In this document: positions 27,292-36,772 of the stretch, piece by piece | Numbering within the stretch: the first letter of the stretch is position 1 | Layout of the letters: the number at the start of each line of letters is the position of its first letter | Assembly: GCF_003833015.1 (NCBI RefSeq) | Contig: NZ_RJLQ01000005.1 | Location: 62,001-126,000 of the forward strand | From: Clostridium sp. E02 | Lineage (GTDB): Bacteria; Bacillota; Clostridia; Lachnospirales; Lachnospiraceae | Length of the DNA: 64,000 nucleotides | Direction of reading: 5' to 3' | Notes under the pieces: generated by a model | Seen by the model: the letters and a program-made list of their open reading frames with translations, nothing else | What the model was told of the DNA's origin: nothing | The model's database searches: none | Position numbers and translations under genes: made by a program

Positions 27292-28407
27292 ATGAGAAAA
27301 ATAGTTAAAGTATGTCTATGTGGTCTCTTGGCTGTGTCACTGATTACAGGGTGTGGAAAAAAGGATACAAAACCAACCACTGAGGAGACGAAGGCAACAG
27401 AATCAGATGCAACCAAAGCAGAAGATAGTGTCAAAGAGACTCAGGCTATGGAAGATTTAACCAATGTGGACAACGGAACCATTACTCTGGGAGAATATAA
27501 GGGCATTGAAGTAGAAAGAACGGCAGCAGAAGTAACCGACGAAGAAGTAGATCAAGCGGTTCAGAGTGATTTAAGCGCTCATGAGACAGATACAGAAGTA
27601 GAACGTGAAGCAAAGTCTGGTGATGTTGTAAATCTTGATTTCACAGGAAAAAAAGATGGGGTCGCATTTGATGGCGGAACTGCAAAAGGGTATGATTTAA
27701 CCCTAGGTTCCAATCAGTTTATCCCAGGATTTGAAGAGAAAGTGATAGGTGCCAAAAAGGGAGACAAGCTTTCTTTGGATCTTACGTTTCCTGAGAATTA
27801 CGGGAACAAAGATCTGGCAGGCCAGCCTGTAGTCTTTGAAGTAACAATCAATTCGGTAAAAGAGAAGAACACACCAGAATTAAACGAAGCATTTGTAACA
27901 GATAATACAGCATTTAAAACCGTGGACGAATATAAGGCAGATAAGAAACAGGGCCTTCTTAAGACGAAAAATGATCAGGCAGATGAAAAGATGTTAAATG
28001 ACATCTTTGGTGCCATTGTCAATAGTTCTACGATTACACCGAAGCAGGAAGCGATTGACGCCAATGCAAAGAACTTAATTATCAGATATGAAAATCAGGC
28101 AGCTACGTATGGTATGGATTTTGCAAGTTTTGTTCAGGCTTTTTCTGGAATGAAGGAAGAAGATTTTAGAAAAGAGATGAAGACACAGGCAGAAGGTCTG
28201 GTAAAACAGAAACTTGTTATACACGCCATCGCAGACAAAGAGGGAATGAAAGTTTCCGATTCAGACCGGGATGATACTGCAAAAGAACTTGGTTATGAAA
28301 GTGCAGACAAATTAATTGAGACTGCAGGACAGTACGAAGTAGATGAGTACGTCTTAAGCCAAAAAGTTGTTGATTTATTGAAAAAGAATGCGAAGATAAA
28401 AGAATAA
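27292..28407 (+). CDS. Trigger-factor-like FKBP-type peptidyl-prolyl isomerase lipoprotein
   Basis: A 371-residue exported lipoprotein: basic start, hydrophobic stretch, lipobox LITGC (Cys21), and an acidic Thr/Glu-rich linker to about residue 60. The FKBP domain (SGDVVNLDFTGKKDG...QFIPGFEEKVIGAKKGD) and the C-terminal helical part (TPELNEAFV onward) are those of trigger factor, but the ribosome-binding N-domain is replaced by the lipid anchor. It probably assists folding of proteins outside the membrane, similar in position to PrsA. An extended -10, TGGTATAAC, precedes it. Confidence 0.88.
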   Translation: MRKIVKVCLCGLLAVSLITGCGKKDTKPTTEETKATESDATKAEDSVKETQAMEDLTNVDNGTITLGEYKGIEVERTAAEVTDEEVDQAVQSDLSAHETDTEVEREAKSGDVVNLDFTGKKDGVAFDGGTAKGYDLTLGSNQFIPGFEEKVIGAKKGDKLSLDLTFPENYGNKDLAGQPVVFEVTINSVKEKNTPELNEAFVTDNTAFKTVDEYKADKKQGLLKTKNDQADEKMLNDIFGAIVNSSTITPKQEAIDANAKNLIIRYENQAATYGMDFASFVQAFSGMKEEDFRKEMKTQAEGLVKQKLVIHAIADKEGMKVSDSDRDDTAKELGYESADKLIETAGQYEVDEYVLSQKVVDLLKKNAKIKE

Positions 28408-28430
28408 ACAATCACCTAGGGGGAACCTTT

Positions 28431-29015
28431 ATGCAACTTTTAAAGGACAGAATACGAAAAGACGGAAAGATTAAAGCTGGTGATGTGTTAAAAGTTGATA
28501 GTTTTTTGAATCATCAGATGGATATCAGACTGTTCATGGAAATAGGAAAAGAGTTTAAAGAACGGTTTTCCGGCATTGAGGTCAACAAAATTCTCACGAT
28601 TGAAGCATCGGGAATTGGAATTGCCTGTATTGTGGCTCAGTATTTTGACGTTCCGGTGGTATTTGCTAAAAAAACCAAAACGAAGAACATAGCTGGAGAT
28701 GTTTATACGACACAAGTAGAATCATTCACTCATAGTAAGACATATGACGTGATGGTTTCCAGAGAATTTATTGGCAAAGGAGATAAGGTTCTTCTCATCG
28801 ATGATTTTCTGGCGAACGGAAAAGCATTGGAAGGACTGGCTTCTATTGTGAAAGACTCAGGTGCTTTATTAGTTGGTGCTGGAATCGTAATAGAAAAAGG
28901 GTTTCAGCCTGGAGGAGACCGTCTGCGGGCAGAAGGAATCCGGCTGGAATCTCTTGCAATTATAGAACGTATGGATGAATCAACTGGCACCATATGGTTT
29001 CGAGGTGACCGATGA
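28431..29015 (+). CDS. xpt: Xanthine phosphoribosyltransferase
   Basis: A 194-residue type I phosphoribosyltransferase converting xanthine plus PRPP to XMP. The PRPP site VLLIDDFLANGKALEG is intact and the N-terminus (MQLLKDRIRKDGKIKAGDVLKVDSF split by the family signature) matches Xpt. It lies only 23 bp after the lipoprotein gene, so there is no room for the purine riboswitch that controls xpt in Bacillus. Overlaps the HAD gene by 4 bp. Confidence 0.95.
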   Translation: MQLLKDRIRKDGKIKAGDVLKVDSFLNHQMDIRLFMEIGKEFKERFSGIEVNKILTIEASGIGIACIVAQYFDVPVVFAKKTKTKNIAGDVYTTQVESFTHSKTYDVMVSREFIGKGDKVLLIDDFLANGKALEGLASIVKDSGALLVGAGIVIEKGFQPGGDRLRAEGIRLESLAIIERMDESTGTIWFRGDR

Positions 29016-29809
29016 CTGGAAAGAGAAAAGCCCTGTTTTTTGATATTGACGGCACATTGTTTTCTGAGATTAACCGGAATGTGCCGGAAAGTGCGAAGCA
29101 GGCAGTACAAAAGGCAAGGGAGGCAGGGCATCTGGTGTTTATTAATTCCGGACGAACCGAATGCCTTACCGCTCCGATTCAAAGTCTGATCGATGTGGAT
29201 GGTTGTTGTTGTGGGTGCGGAACCAGAATTATAGCAGAAGGAGAAGTTCTCTATTCTGCGACCATCCCTCACGAGAAGGGCATTGAGATTAAAAAGATGA
29301 TTCAGGAATATGGACTTGATGGTATCCTTGAGGGAACGGAGAGCTGCTATTTTAAAAAAGGAGTCTCAAAGATTCCTCAGGTACAGAAGATGAAGGAATC
29401 AAAAGAAATGGTAGGCCTTCGCTCATCCTATGGCTGGGATGAGGACGCTTACGATTTTGATAAGTTTTGTGTTATGGCAGATGAAACCAGTGATGTGAGA
29501 GGATTTTCTAGGGCACTTGGACTTGATTTTGAGATCATAGACCGAGGGGGACATTTTTACGAATGTGTTCCCGCAGGTCATTCCAAGGCAACTGCCATTG
29601 AAATAGTCTTAAATCATTATCATGTGGACTTAAAAGACACCTATGTCTTTGGAGATAGCACCAATGATTTGTCTATGTTTGAGTATGCGAAGAATTGCAT
29701 TCTAATGGGACATCATAGTGTACAGCTAGAACCCTATGCGACCTTTTATACCAAGAATGTAGAAGATGACGGAGTGGCATATGCCATGAAAAAGCTGGGA
29801 CTTATCTAG
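29012..29809 (+). CDS. Cof-type HAD-superfamily hydrolase
   Basis: A 265-residue HAD phosphatase with nucleophile motif FDIDGTLF, motif II FINSGRT, Lys in the GHSKAT segment and acidic motif VFGDSTNDLSMFEYA. The cap is of the C2 type found in Cof/YwpJ sugar-phosphate phosphatases; the substrate is unknown. Its ATG overlaps the xpt stop. Confidence 0.88.
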   Translation: MTGKRKALFFDIDGTLFSEINRNVPESAKQAVQKAREAGHLVFINSGRTECLTAPIQSLIDVDGCCCGCGTRIIAEGEVLYSATIPHEKGIEIKKMIQEYGLDGILEGTESCYFKKGVSKIPQVQKMKESKEMVGLRSSYGWDEDAYDFDKFCVMADETSDVRGFSRALGLDFEIIDRGGHFYECVPAGHSKATAIEIVLNHYHVDLKDTYVFGDSTNDLSMFEYAKNCILMGHHSVQLEPYATFYTKNVEDDGVAYAMKKLGLI

Positions 29810-29825
29810 TGTTTACAGTTCCATA

Positions 29826-29872
29826 AAAAGGCGGCTTTTCAGGTTTGTATTGACCTGAAAAACCGCCTTTTG
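29826..29872. terminator. Bidirectional terminator after HAD gene
   Basis: A stem of about 19 bp with one mismatch (AAAAGGCGGCTTTTCAGGT against ACCTGAAAAACCGCCTTTT), serving the HAD gene and the converging FAD protein gene. Confidence 0.88.
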
Positions 29873-29889
29873 TAATACTCTGTGCGCAT

Positions 29890-31299
29890 TTATTTGATTC
29901 GTTCTAGTATGCTGCGAGCAGCGCTGATCCCGTTGGCAGAGGCTTGTTGAAGCCCCCTTGTGACGGAAGCACCGTCCCCAATGGCGCGCAGTCCTTTTAC
30001 ACTGGTTTCAAAATCAGAATTCACGACAACCTTGTTGGAGTAGAATTTGACCTCTACGCCGTATAGCAGCGTCTCATCGCTGGCAATTCCCGGAGTCACC
30101 TTATCCAGTGCCAGTAGCATCTCTTTAATGTCCACCATGATCCGGTGAGGGAATACCAAGGATAAGTCACCAGGGACCGCGTCCTTTAGAGTAGGAATTA
30201 AATTGTTCCGGCATAATCGTTCTTCTGTGGTACGACGTCCTCTTTGAAAATCACCAAAGGTCTGTACCAGAATCCGATTGTCACAAAGCATATTGCTTAA
30301 TTGAGCGATGTGCTTTCCATATTCAATGGGAGTTTTGAAAGGCTTTGTGAAGTTTTTGGATACTAGGATAGCAAAGTTTGTATTGTTGGTTTTATAATCC
30401 TGAGCTTTATAAGCGTGGCCGTTTACCACGGCAAGCCCATTCTCATAATATTCAGTTGCTACTTCTCCGGAGGGGTTCGTACAGAAGGTACGGACCTTGT
30501 CGTCAAAGGTAGGGGTATAATAAACCAGTTTGGCTTCATATAAATTCTTATTTAAAAAATCCATAACTTCGTCACGAACCTCAACTCTGACACCGATATC
30601 AACGGTTCCCACCATTGTATCGATCCCGTGACTGTTGCAGATATGGCTGAACCAGTCAGATCCTTCCCGCCCGATGGCGGATACGATTTCAGGAGCGTAT
30701 ATGGTTTCATCGTTCTCAGTAACGATCCCGATTGCTTGATTCTCTTTCAGGATGATATCCTTTACCATAGTATTAAATTTCATCTCAACGCCCTGATGAA
30801 GCAGGTGTTCCTGAAGACGAGTGTAAATTTTATAGCCTTCCTCCGTTCCTAAATGACGGATGGGGCATTCGATTAACTTTAAGTTGGCGTTGATGGCTTT
30901 GCGGCGAATCTCCTGAATCTCTTTTTGCTTATCTAAGCCATAAACATTGGTATCTGCGCCAAACTTTAAATAGATGTTGTCCGATTCTTTTAACAGTTCC
31001 ACGGTATGGTCATACCCTAGTATTTCAGGGAGATTTCCGCCTACATCAGGAGATAAGGATAATTTTCCGTCGGAAAATGCACCTGCACCTGCGAAACCGG
31101 TGGTAATGGAACATGGTTTGCAGCCTACACATACTTTGGTTGTCCGTTTTGGACATGTTCTTTTTTCAATCGGACGACCTTTTTCAATCATCAAGATCTT
31201 TAAATCCGGTTTTTTTTCGATCAATTCATAAGCACAGAATATTCCAGATGGGCCTGCACCAATAATGATCACATCGTAATTGTTTGAAACTTTTATCAT
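29890..31299 (-). CDS. FAD-dependent dehydrogenase of COG2509 type
   Basis: A 469-residue flavoprotein with the N-terminal FAD motif DVIIIGAGPSGIFCAYEL, a cysteine-rich segment CPKRTTKVCVGCKPC at about residues 50-65, the GAGAFSDGKL loop and a C-terminal GIAS/IGDGASVTRGLQQA FAD-closing region. The family is widespread in Clostridia and has no assigned substrate. The GTG and ATG codons just upstream are in frame, but the ATG at 31299 is 8 bp from AAAGGAG and is preferred. Confidence 0.8.
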   Translation of the reverse strand: MIKVSNNYDVIIIGAGPSGIFCAYELIEKKPDLKILMIEKGRPIEKRTCPKRTTKVCVGCKPCSITTGFAGAGAFSDGKLSLSPDVGGNLPEILGYDHTVELLKESDNIYLKFGADTNVYGLDKQKEIQEIRRKAINANLKLIECPIRHLGTEEGYKIYTRLQEHLLHQGVEMKFNTMVKDIILKENQAIGIVTENDETIYAPEIVSAIGREGSDWFSHICNSHGIDTMVGTVDIGVRVEVRDEVMDFLNKNLYEAKLVYYTPTFDDKVRTFCTNPSGEVATEYYENGLAVVNGHAYKAQDYKTNNTNFAILVSKNFTKPFKTPIEYGKHIAQLSNMLCDNRILVQTFGDFQRGRRTTEERLCRNNLIPTLKDAVPGDLSLVFPHRIMVDIKEMLLALDKVTPGIASDETLLYGVEVKFYSNKVVVNSDFETSVKGLRAIGDGASVTRGLQQASANGISAARSILERIK

Positions 31300-31636
31300 G
31301 AACATCACTCCTTTTCCTTCTAACCCTTATAGTCAACTATTTTGGTAGCTGGTAGAAACGTTCAACCAATTATGAACTTATATAAGCGCAACGGTACTAT
31401 TTTATCATATTTAATAGTGGAATGACAAGGGATATGATTGTAAAATGCAGGTCAATTGATTCGACTAGGGTGGCAAGAATGGGATACCGCTTTACATCTA
31501 GGAAGGGAACTGTTAAAATAAAGAAACTGCGTTAGACACCCTTTGTGGGAAATCTAGCGCTTTTCGGACGTTCTTAAATTAGAAGAGTCATGAATTGCAA
31601 CCAAAGTTAATATAGACAATAATAAGGAGAATGGAT
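31300..31636. other. Intergenic region with an isolated hairpin
   Basis: This 337-bp gap separates divergent genes, so it must hold promoters for both; none matches consensus well. A hairpin at 31529-31560 (GCGTTAGA / TCTAGCGC with an inner CCC/GGG) is followed by TTTTC. No plus-strand gene precedes it, so it may end a small RNA or attenuate pth transcription. Confidence 0.35.
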
Positions 31637-32203
31637 ATGTATATAATCGCAGGACTAGGCAATCCATCGAGAGAGTATGATAAGACTAGACATAACGTAG
31701 GGTTTGAGGCCATTGATTTACTGGCAGACAAACTAGGCATCCAGGTAACGGATAAAAAACATCGCGCATTGTGCGGAACCGGAATGGTAGGAACGGAAAA
31801 AGTAATTCTGTCAAAACCTCAGACTTACATGAATTTAAGCGGGGAAAGCATTCGATCTATGGCGGATTTTTATAAGATAGACCCAGAACATATTATTATA
31901 ATCTGCGATGACATCAATTTATGCGAGGGACAGTTGAGAATTCGGTTAAAGGGAAGTGCAGGAGGACATAATGGATTAAAGAATATCATAAACCATTTAG
32001 GAACTCTGGAATTCCCAAGAATCCGGGTAGGAGTGGGTGAAAAACCGAAGGAGATGGACCTGGCAGACTATGTGCTGGGACGTTTTCCCAAAGAGCAGGA
32101 AGCTGTGATGGCGGATGCATATAAAGATGCGGCTGAGGCAGCGGTGATGATCATTACCGATGGTACAGAAAAAGCAATGAACCAGTTTAACCGAAAAAAG
32201 TAA
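31637..32203 (+). CDS. pth: Peptidyl-tRNA hydrolase
   Basis: A 188-residue Pth enzyme that recycles peptidyl-tRNA. Motifs IAGLGNPSREYDKTRHNVGF and SAGGHNGLKNII contain the catalytic His, Asn and Asp residues. The ATG six bases upstream at 31631 is too close to AAGGAG, so 31637 is preferred. It sits directly before mfd, as pth (spoVC) does near mfd in Bacillus. Confidence 0.97.
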   Translation: MYIIAGLGNPSREYDKTRHNVGFEAIDLLADKLGIQVTDKKHRALCGTGMVGTEKVILSKPQTYMNLSGESIRSMADFYKIDPEHIIIICDDINLCEGQLRIRLKGSAGGHNGLKNIINHLGTLEFPRIRVGVGEKPKEMDLADYVLGRFPKEQEAVMADAYKDAAEAAVMIITDGTEKAMNQFNRKK

Positions 32204-32212
32204 GGAGATTTC

Positions 32213-35200
32213 ATGAACGATCTATTTGAAAAACCATTGCAGGAGCTAAAGGATTTTTTAGATCTTTCCACTGATCTGGAGAAAAAAGCCGGGCCTGTGG
32301 CGGCAAGTGGCTGCCTGGATTCCCAAAAAGTCCATCTGATGTACGAATCAGCGAAGCAGGTAAGGACAAAACTGGTTGTGACCTATGATGATACCAGTGC
32401 AAGAGAGATTTATGAAGACCTATGTTTTTTTGATTCCAATGTGTGGCTTTATCCGGCTAGAGACCTGCTTTTTTTCAGTGCAGATATTCACGGGAATCTG
32501 CTTACCAAGCAGCGTATGTCTGTCTTTCGCCACCTGATGGAGGAACCTTCTGGGTGGATCGTTACTACCTTTGACGGATTGATGGATCATTTGATGCCAT
32601 TGGCCCATATGAAAAACCAAGTTCTTTCCGTAAAATCAGGTCAGATCATTGAAGTTGAAGAATGGAAGAAATGTCTTACAGATATGGGGTATGAGCGGAT
32701 GGCACAGGTGGATGGGATGGGGCAGTTTTCTGTTCGGGGAGGGATAATTGATGTATTTCCTCTCACGGAAGAACAGCCGATCCGGATCGAACTTTGGGAT
32801 GAAGAAGTGGATTCCATCCGTACCTTTGACATGGAAAGCCAGCGTTCCATTGAACAGCTTGAAGAGGTACATCTTTATCCGGCGACAGAAATGGTTCTCA
32901 CAAAGGAACAGATTGAAGATGGCATAGTAGAACTTCAAAAAGAATTGAAGAAATACGAAAAGGATTTAAGGGCACAGAAAAAAGTGGATGAAGCGTTACG
33001 GATTCATTCGATTATTATGGAGCTGCTTGATGGGTTAAAAGAAGGATATAAACAGCATGGATTAGACGGTTACATCCATTATTTTTGTAAATATAGTGTT
33101 TCTTTTTTGGATTATTTCTCAAAAGAAGAGACTGTATTGTTCTTAGATGAACCAGAGCGACTGCGAGAAAAAGGGGATATCGTGGAGATGGAATTCCGGG
33201 AAAGTATGATCCATCGTCTGGAAAATGGTTATCTTTTACCCGGACAGACCGGGCTTTTATACCCAGCAAAAGAAATGCTTGCAAAAGTCCAGACAAACAC
33301 TACGGTTTACTTATCTGGTCTAGAGCAGAAATTATCTGGTTTTACAGTGAAAAAGCGTCTTAATTTTCAAGTGAAAAATGTAAATTCCTATCAAAATGGA
33401 TTTGAACTTTTAATTAAAGATTTAACAAGATGGAAAAAAGAGGGGTATCGGGTGATTCTTTTATCGGCCTCTAGAACTAGAGCCAGCCGTTTGGCAGGAG
33501 ATTTAAGAGAATATGATCTTAGGGCTTACTGTTTAAACGAAGAAGAAGAGTCAAGGAATGTAAATCCAAGGAATGTATTACCAGGAGAGATCTTAGTTAC
33601 GTATGGAAATCTCCATCGTGGATTTGAATATCCGATGATTAAATTCCTCGTCATAACCGAAGGGGATATGTTCGGCATTGAAAAAAAGAAACGGAAGCGG
33701 AAGAAGAAAGTCTACGAAGGAACAAAGATTCAGAATTTTTCAGAATTATCCATTGGCGATTATGTGGTCCATGAAGACCATGGGCTTGGTATTTACAAAG
33801 GAATTGAAAAAATCGAGCAAGATGGGGTCATCAAGGATTACTTAAAAGTGGAATATGCAGATAACGGCAACTTATATTTGCCAGCGACCAGACTGGACGG
33901 GATTCAAAAATATGCAGGTGCAGATGCCAAGAAACCAAAACTGAATCGTCTGGGAGGTGACCAGTGGAATAAGACAAAAACCAGAGTCAAGGGTGCAGTC
34001 AAAGAGATTGCAAAAGATCTAGTTAAGCTTTATGCCACAAGACAGGAGACTCAGGGATTTCAATACGGACAGGATACAGTCTGGCAGAAGGAATTTGAAG
34101 AGATGTTTCCCTATGAAGAAACCGACGACCAGTGGGAGGCCATAGAATCTTCCAAGGAGGATATGCAAAGTACTAAGATTATGGACCGGCTGATCTGTGG
34201 AGATGTGGGGTATGGAAAGACTGAGATTGCACTGCGGGCTGCATTTAAGGCAGTTCAGGATGGGAAGCAAGTGGTGTACCTGGTACCAACCACCATCCTT
34301 GCGCAGCAGCATTATAACACCTTTACCCAGAGAATGAAGGATTTTCCGGTGCGCGTGGATCTAATGTCCCGGTTCCGAACGCCCTCTCAGGTCAAAAAAA
34401 CCGTAGAAGACCTAAAAAAAGGCATGGTAGATATTGTAGTGGGAACCCATCGGGTGTTATCTAAAGATGTTCGGTTTAAGGATCTTGGGCTTTTGATCAT
34501 AGATGAAGAACAGCGGTTTGGAGTGACTCACAAAGAAAAGATTAAGCAATTGAAGGAAAATATAGATGTATTGACACTTACAGCGACTCCCATACCAAGG
34601 ACGCTTCATATGAGTCTTGTGGGAATCCGGGATATGAGTGTCTTAGAAGAACCTCCAGTGGACCGGGTTCCCATTCAGACCTATGTCATGGAACACAACG
34701 ATGAGATGGTAAGGGAAGCCATTCACAGGGAACTGTCCCGTGGCGGACAGGTTTATTATGTCTACAATCGGGTCAATAACATCGACGAAGTGGCAAATCA
34801 CATCGCTAAGCTGGTTCCAGAAGCTTCTGTAACGTTTGCCCATGGACAGATGCATGAACATGAACTGGAACGGATTATGTTTGATTTTGTAAATGGAGAG
34901 ATCGATGTTTTGGTTTGTACCACGATCATTGAAACTGGACTGGATATCCCCAATGCAAACACAATGGTGATTCAAGATGCAGATCGAATGGGACTTTCTC
35001 AGCTTTATCAGCTTCGGGGACGTGTGGGCCGTTCTAGCCGGACTTCCTACGCATTTTTGATGTACAAGCGGGATAAGCTTTTGAAGGAAGAAGCGGAAAA
35101 ACGTCTGCAGGCCATTCGGGAATTTACAGAACTTGGTTCTGGAATTAAAATAGCCATGCGTGATTTAGAAATCAGAGGAGCAGGTAATGTCCTTGGAGCG

Positions 35201-35764
35201 GAGCAGCATGGTCATATGGAAGCGGTGGGATATGATCTTTATTGTAAGCTTTTAAATCAGGCGGTACTGGAATTAAAGGGACAAAGGAAAGAAGAAGAGA
35301 CGTATGAGACCGTGGTAGATTGCGATATTGATGCCTATATCCCCTCTTCTTATATTAAAAACGAGTCCCAAAAACTTGATATCTACAAACGAATCTCAGG
35401 CATTGAGAATGAAGAGGAATATATGGATATGCAAGATGAATTGATGGATCGATTTGGAGAGATGCCAAAGCCGGTTGAGAATCTTCTTAAAGTAGCATCC
35501 TTAAAGGCATTGGCTCACAATGCGTTTGTAACAGAAGTTAACATAAATCGTCAAGAAGTAAGGCTCACCATGTATCAGAAAGCCAAACTTAAGGTGGAGG
35601 GGATCCCTGAACTGATCAAAGAATACCGGGGAGATCTAAAGGTTGTTATGGGAGAGGAACCAAAGTTTACCTATCTAGACAGAAAGAAAAATTCCTCCAC
35701 TGAGGTCATGATTGAATGGGCAGAGACAATCCTAAAGCAGATTGCAAAATTATCTGATAAATAA
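32213..35764 (+). CDS. mfd: Transcription-repair coupling factor Mfd
   Basis: A full-length 1183-residue Mfd. It contains the UvrB-like N-terminal part, the RNA polymerase interaction module (SIGDYVVHEDHGLGIYKG, ~residues 510-530), and the RecG-like translocase with Walker A CGDVGYGKTEIA and box DEEQRFG, followed by TATPIPRTLHM and the C-terminal TRCF domain. It removes stalled RNA polymerase at DNA lesions and recruits UvrA. Start 10 bp after pth with TAAGGAG. Confidence 0.97.
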   Translation: MNDLFEKPLQELKDFLDLSTDLEKKAGPVAASGCLDSQKVHLMYESAKQVRTKLVVTYDDTSAREIYEDLCFFDSNVWLYPARDLLFFSADIHGNLLTKQRMSVFRHLMEEPSGWIVTTFDGLMDHLMPLAHMKNQVLSVKSGQIIEVEEWKKCLTDMGYERMAQVDGMGQFSVRGGIIDVFPLTEEQPIRIELWDEEVDSIRTFDMESQRSIEQLEEVHLYPATEMVLTKEQIEDGIVELQKELKKYEKDLRAQKKVDEALRIHSIIMELLDGLKEGYKQHGLDGYIHYFCKYSVSFLDYFSKEETVLFLDEPERLREKGDIVEMEFRESMIHRLENGYLLPGQTGLLYPAKEMLAKVQTNTTVYLSGLEQKLSGFTVKKRLNFQVKNVNSYQNGFELLIKDLTRWKKEGYRVILLSASRTRASRLAGDLREYDLRAYCLNEEEESRNVNPRNVLPGEILVTYGNLHRGFEYPMIKFLVITEGDMFGIEKKKRKRKKKVYEGTKIQNFSELSIGDYVVHEDHGLGIYKGIEKIEQDGVIKDYLKVEYADNGNLYLPATRLDGIQKYAGADAKKPKLNRLGGDQWNKTKTRVKGAVKEIAKDLVKLYATRQETQGFQYGQDTVWQKEFEEMFPYEETDDQWEAIESSKEDMQSTKIMDRLICGDVGYGKTEIALRAAFKAVQDGKQVVYLVPTTILAQQHYNTFTQRMKDFPVRVDLMSRFRTPSQVKKTVEDLKKGMVDIVVGTHRVLSKDVRFKDLGLLIIDEEQRFGVTHKEKIKQLKENIDVLTLTATPIPRTLHMSLVGIRDMSVLEEPPVDRVPIQTYVMEHNDEMVREAIHRELSRGGQVYYVYNRVNNIDEVANHIAKLVPEASVTFAHGQMHEHELERIMFDFVNGEIDVLVCTTIIETGLDIPNANTMVIQDADRMGLSQLYQLRGRVGRSSRTSYAFLMYKRDKLLKEEAEKRLQAIREFTELGSGIKIAMRDLEIRGAGNVLGAEQHGHMEAVGYDLYCKLLNQAVLELKGQRKEEETYETVVDCDIDAYIPSSYIKNESQKLDIYKRISGIENEEEYMDMQDELMDRFGEMPKPVENLLKVASLKALAHNAFVTEVNINRQEVRLTMYQKAKLKVEGIPELIKEYRGDLKVVMGEEPKFTYLDRKKNSSTEVMIEWAETILKQIAKLSDK

Positions 35765-35856
35765 AAAAAGGGTTTGTCTGGTTGATTTTGCAATTTAAGT
35801 GATATACCTGAGAGAGTGATAAAAGACTTTAAAATAGGAATAATATAAGAATAATA

Positions 35857-35911
35857 TAAGATCAGGGTTCGACTTTTTTTTAAGAGGGTCGAACTCTGAT
35901 CTTAAATTTTG
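35857..35911 (+). terminator. Terminator after mfd
   Basis: A 17-bp stem (35857-35873 / 35888-35904) with one G-U pair and a T-rich loop, followed by AAATTTT. Confidence 0.75.
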
Positions 35912-35937
35912 GGAAAAATGGCAGACTTAAGTATAAT
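35909..35937 (+). promoter_or_regulatory. Possible spoVT promoter
   Basis: TTGGGA (35909-35914), 17-bp spacer, TATAAT (35932-35937). In Bacillus spoVT is read by sigma-G; no well-spaced sigma-G site was found here. Confidence 0.35.
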
Positions 35938-36001
35938 CTGGTGTATTCGTAGCAAAATAATACCAGTGATCTTAAATTGCACAGATGGAGGAATAATAAC
36001 T

Positions 36002-36550
36002 ATGAAAGCAACCGGTATTGTAAGAAGAATTGACGACCTCGGGCGTGTGGTGATACCAAAAGAAATAAGAAGAACACTTCGGTTAAGAGAAGGAACTCCG
36101 CTTGAAATATTTACGGACAGAGAAGGAGAGATCATATTAAAAAAATATTCGCCCATGGTAGAACTGACTGCATTTGCATCTCAGTATGCCGAAGCAATGG
36201 CCCAGACAACTGGACTTACGGTTTGCATCAGTGATCGGGATCAAGTCATCGCAGTTGCAGGTGGCTCAAAAAAAGAACTGCTTCAGAAAACAATTAGTAA
36301 GCAGCTGGAGAATGTGATCAATGAACGAACTGTTGTTGTAGCAGGAAAAGAGGATAAGAATTTTACTCCTCTGACGGGAGAAGTGCTAGAAGCAGTAACT
36401 GCCGAAGTGATCGCTCCCATTCTATGTGAAGGTGACGCCATAGGCTCTGTGGTACTGTTAAGCAGAGAACCAAGGGCGCGGTTTGGTGAAATGGAAACAA
36501 AACTTGCTACGACAGCGGCAGGATTTTTAGGACGTCAGATGGAAGGGTAA
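36002..36550 (+). CDS. spoVT: Stage V sporulation regulator SpoVT
   Basis: A 182-residue regulator with an N-terminal AbrB swapped-hairpin DNA-binding domain (TGIVRRIDDLGRVVIPKEIRR) and a C-terminal GAF domain (about 57-180). SpoVT tunes forespore gene expression late in sporulation. A longer upstream frame exists, but ATG 36002 follows GGAGG and matches the family start MKATGIVRRID. Confidence 0.95.
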   Translation: MKATGIVRRIDDLGRVVIPKEIRRTLRLREGTPLEIFTDREGEIILKKYSPMVELTAFASQYAEAMAQTTGLTVCISDRDQVIAVAGGSKKELLQKTISKQLENVINERTVVVAGKEDKNFTPLTGEVLEAVTAEVIAPILCEGDAIGSVVLLSREPRARFGEMETKLATTAAGFLGRQMEG

Positions 36551-36562
36551 GGAGGTGAAAAA

Positions 36563-36706
36563 ATGAGAGTGATTATGCCCCAGGAAGATGATTCTAACAA
36601 GAAAAATATACCAGAAATCGATTCTGAATCATATAAAGATGGCTCCTATGTAGAACCTTTACCAGAATCTGAAAGGCCAAGAAAAGATGGTCCGGGAGGG
36701 GAATGA
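36563..36706 (+). CDS. Small acidic 47-residue protein after spoVT
   Basis: A short reading frame (MRVIMPQEDDSNKKNIPEID...PRKDGPGGE) with an ideal AGGAGGTG ribosome binding site 12 bp after spoVT and a terminator 22 bp after its stop. It is hydrophilic, acid- and proline-rich, with no membrane segment and no cysteine. I do not recognise it. Its tight coupling to spoVT suggests a forespore or spore-related role. Confidence 0.6.
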   Translation: MRVIMPQEDDSNKKNIPEIDSESYKDGSYVEPLPESERPRKDGPGGE

Positions 36707-36727
36707 CCAATTCCCGATATATAAGAA

Positions 36728-36755
36728 AAAGGACAGCCCGGACAGGCTGTCCTTT
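36728..36755 (+). terminator. Terminator of the spoVT unit
   Basis: An 11-bp perfect stem AAAGGACAGCC / GGCTGTCCTTT with a 6-nt loop. Confidence 0.8.
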
Positions 36756-36772
36756 CAAGTATGAGGTTGGAT

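Noticed and set aside
28408-28430. Purine riboswitch before xpt
   Set aside because: Only 23 bp separate xpt from the preceding gene, too short for the aptamer.
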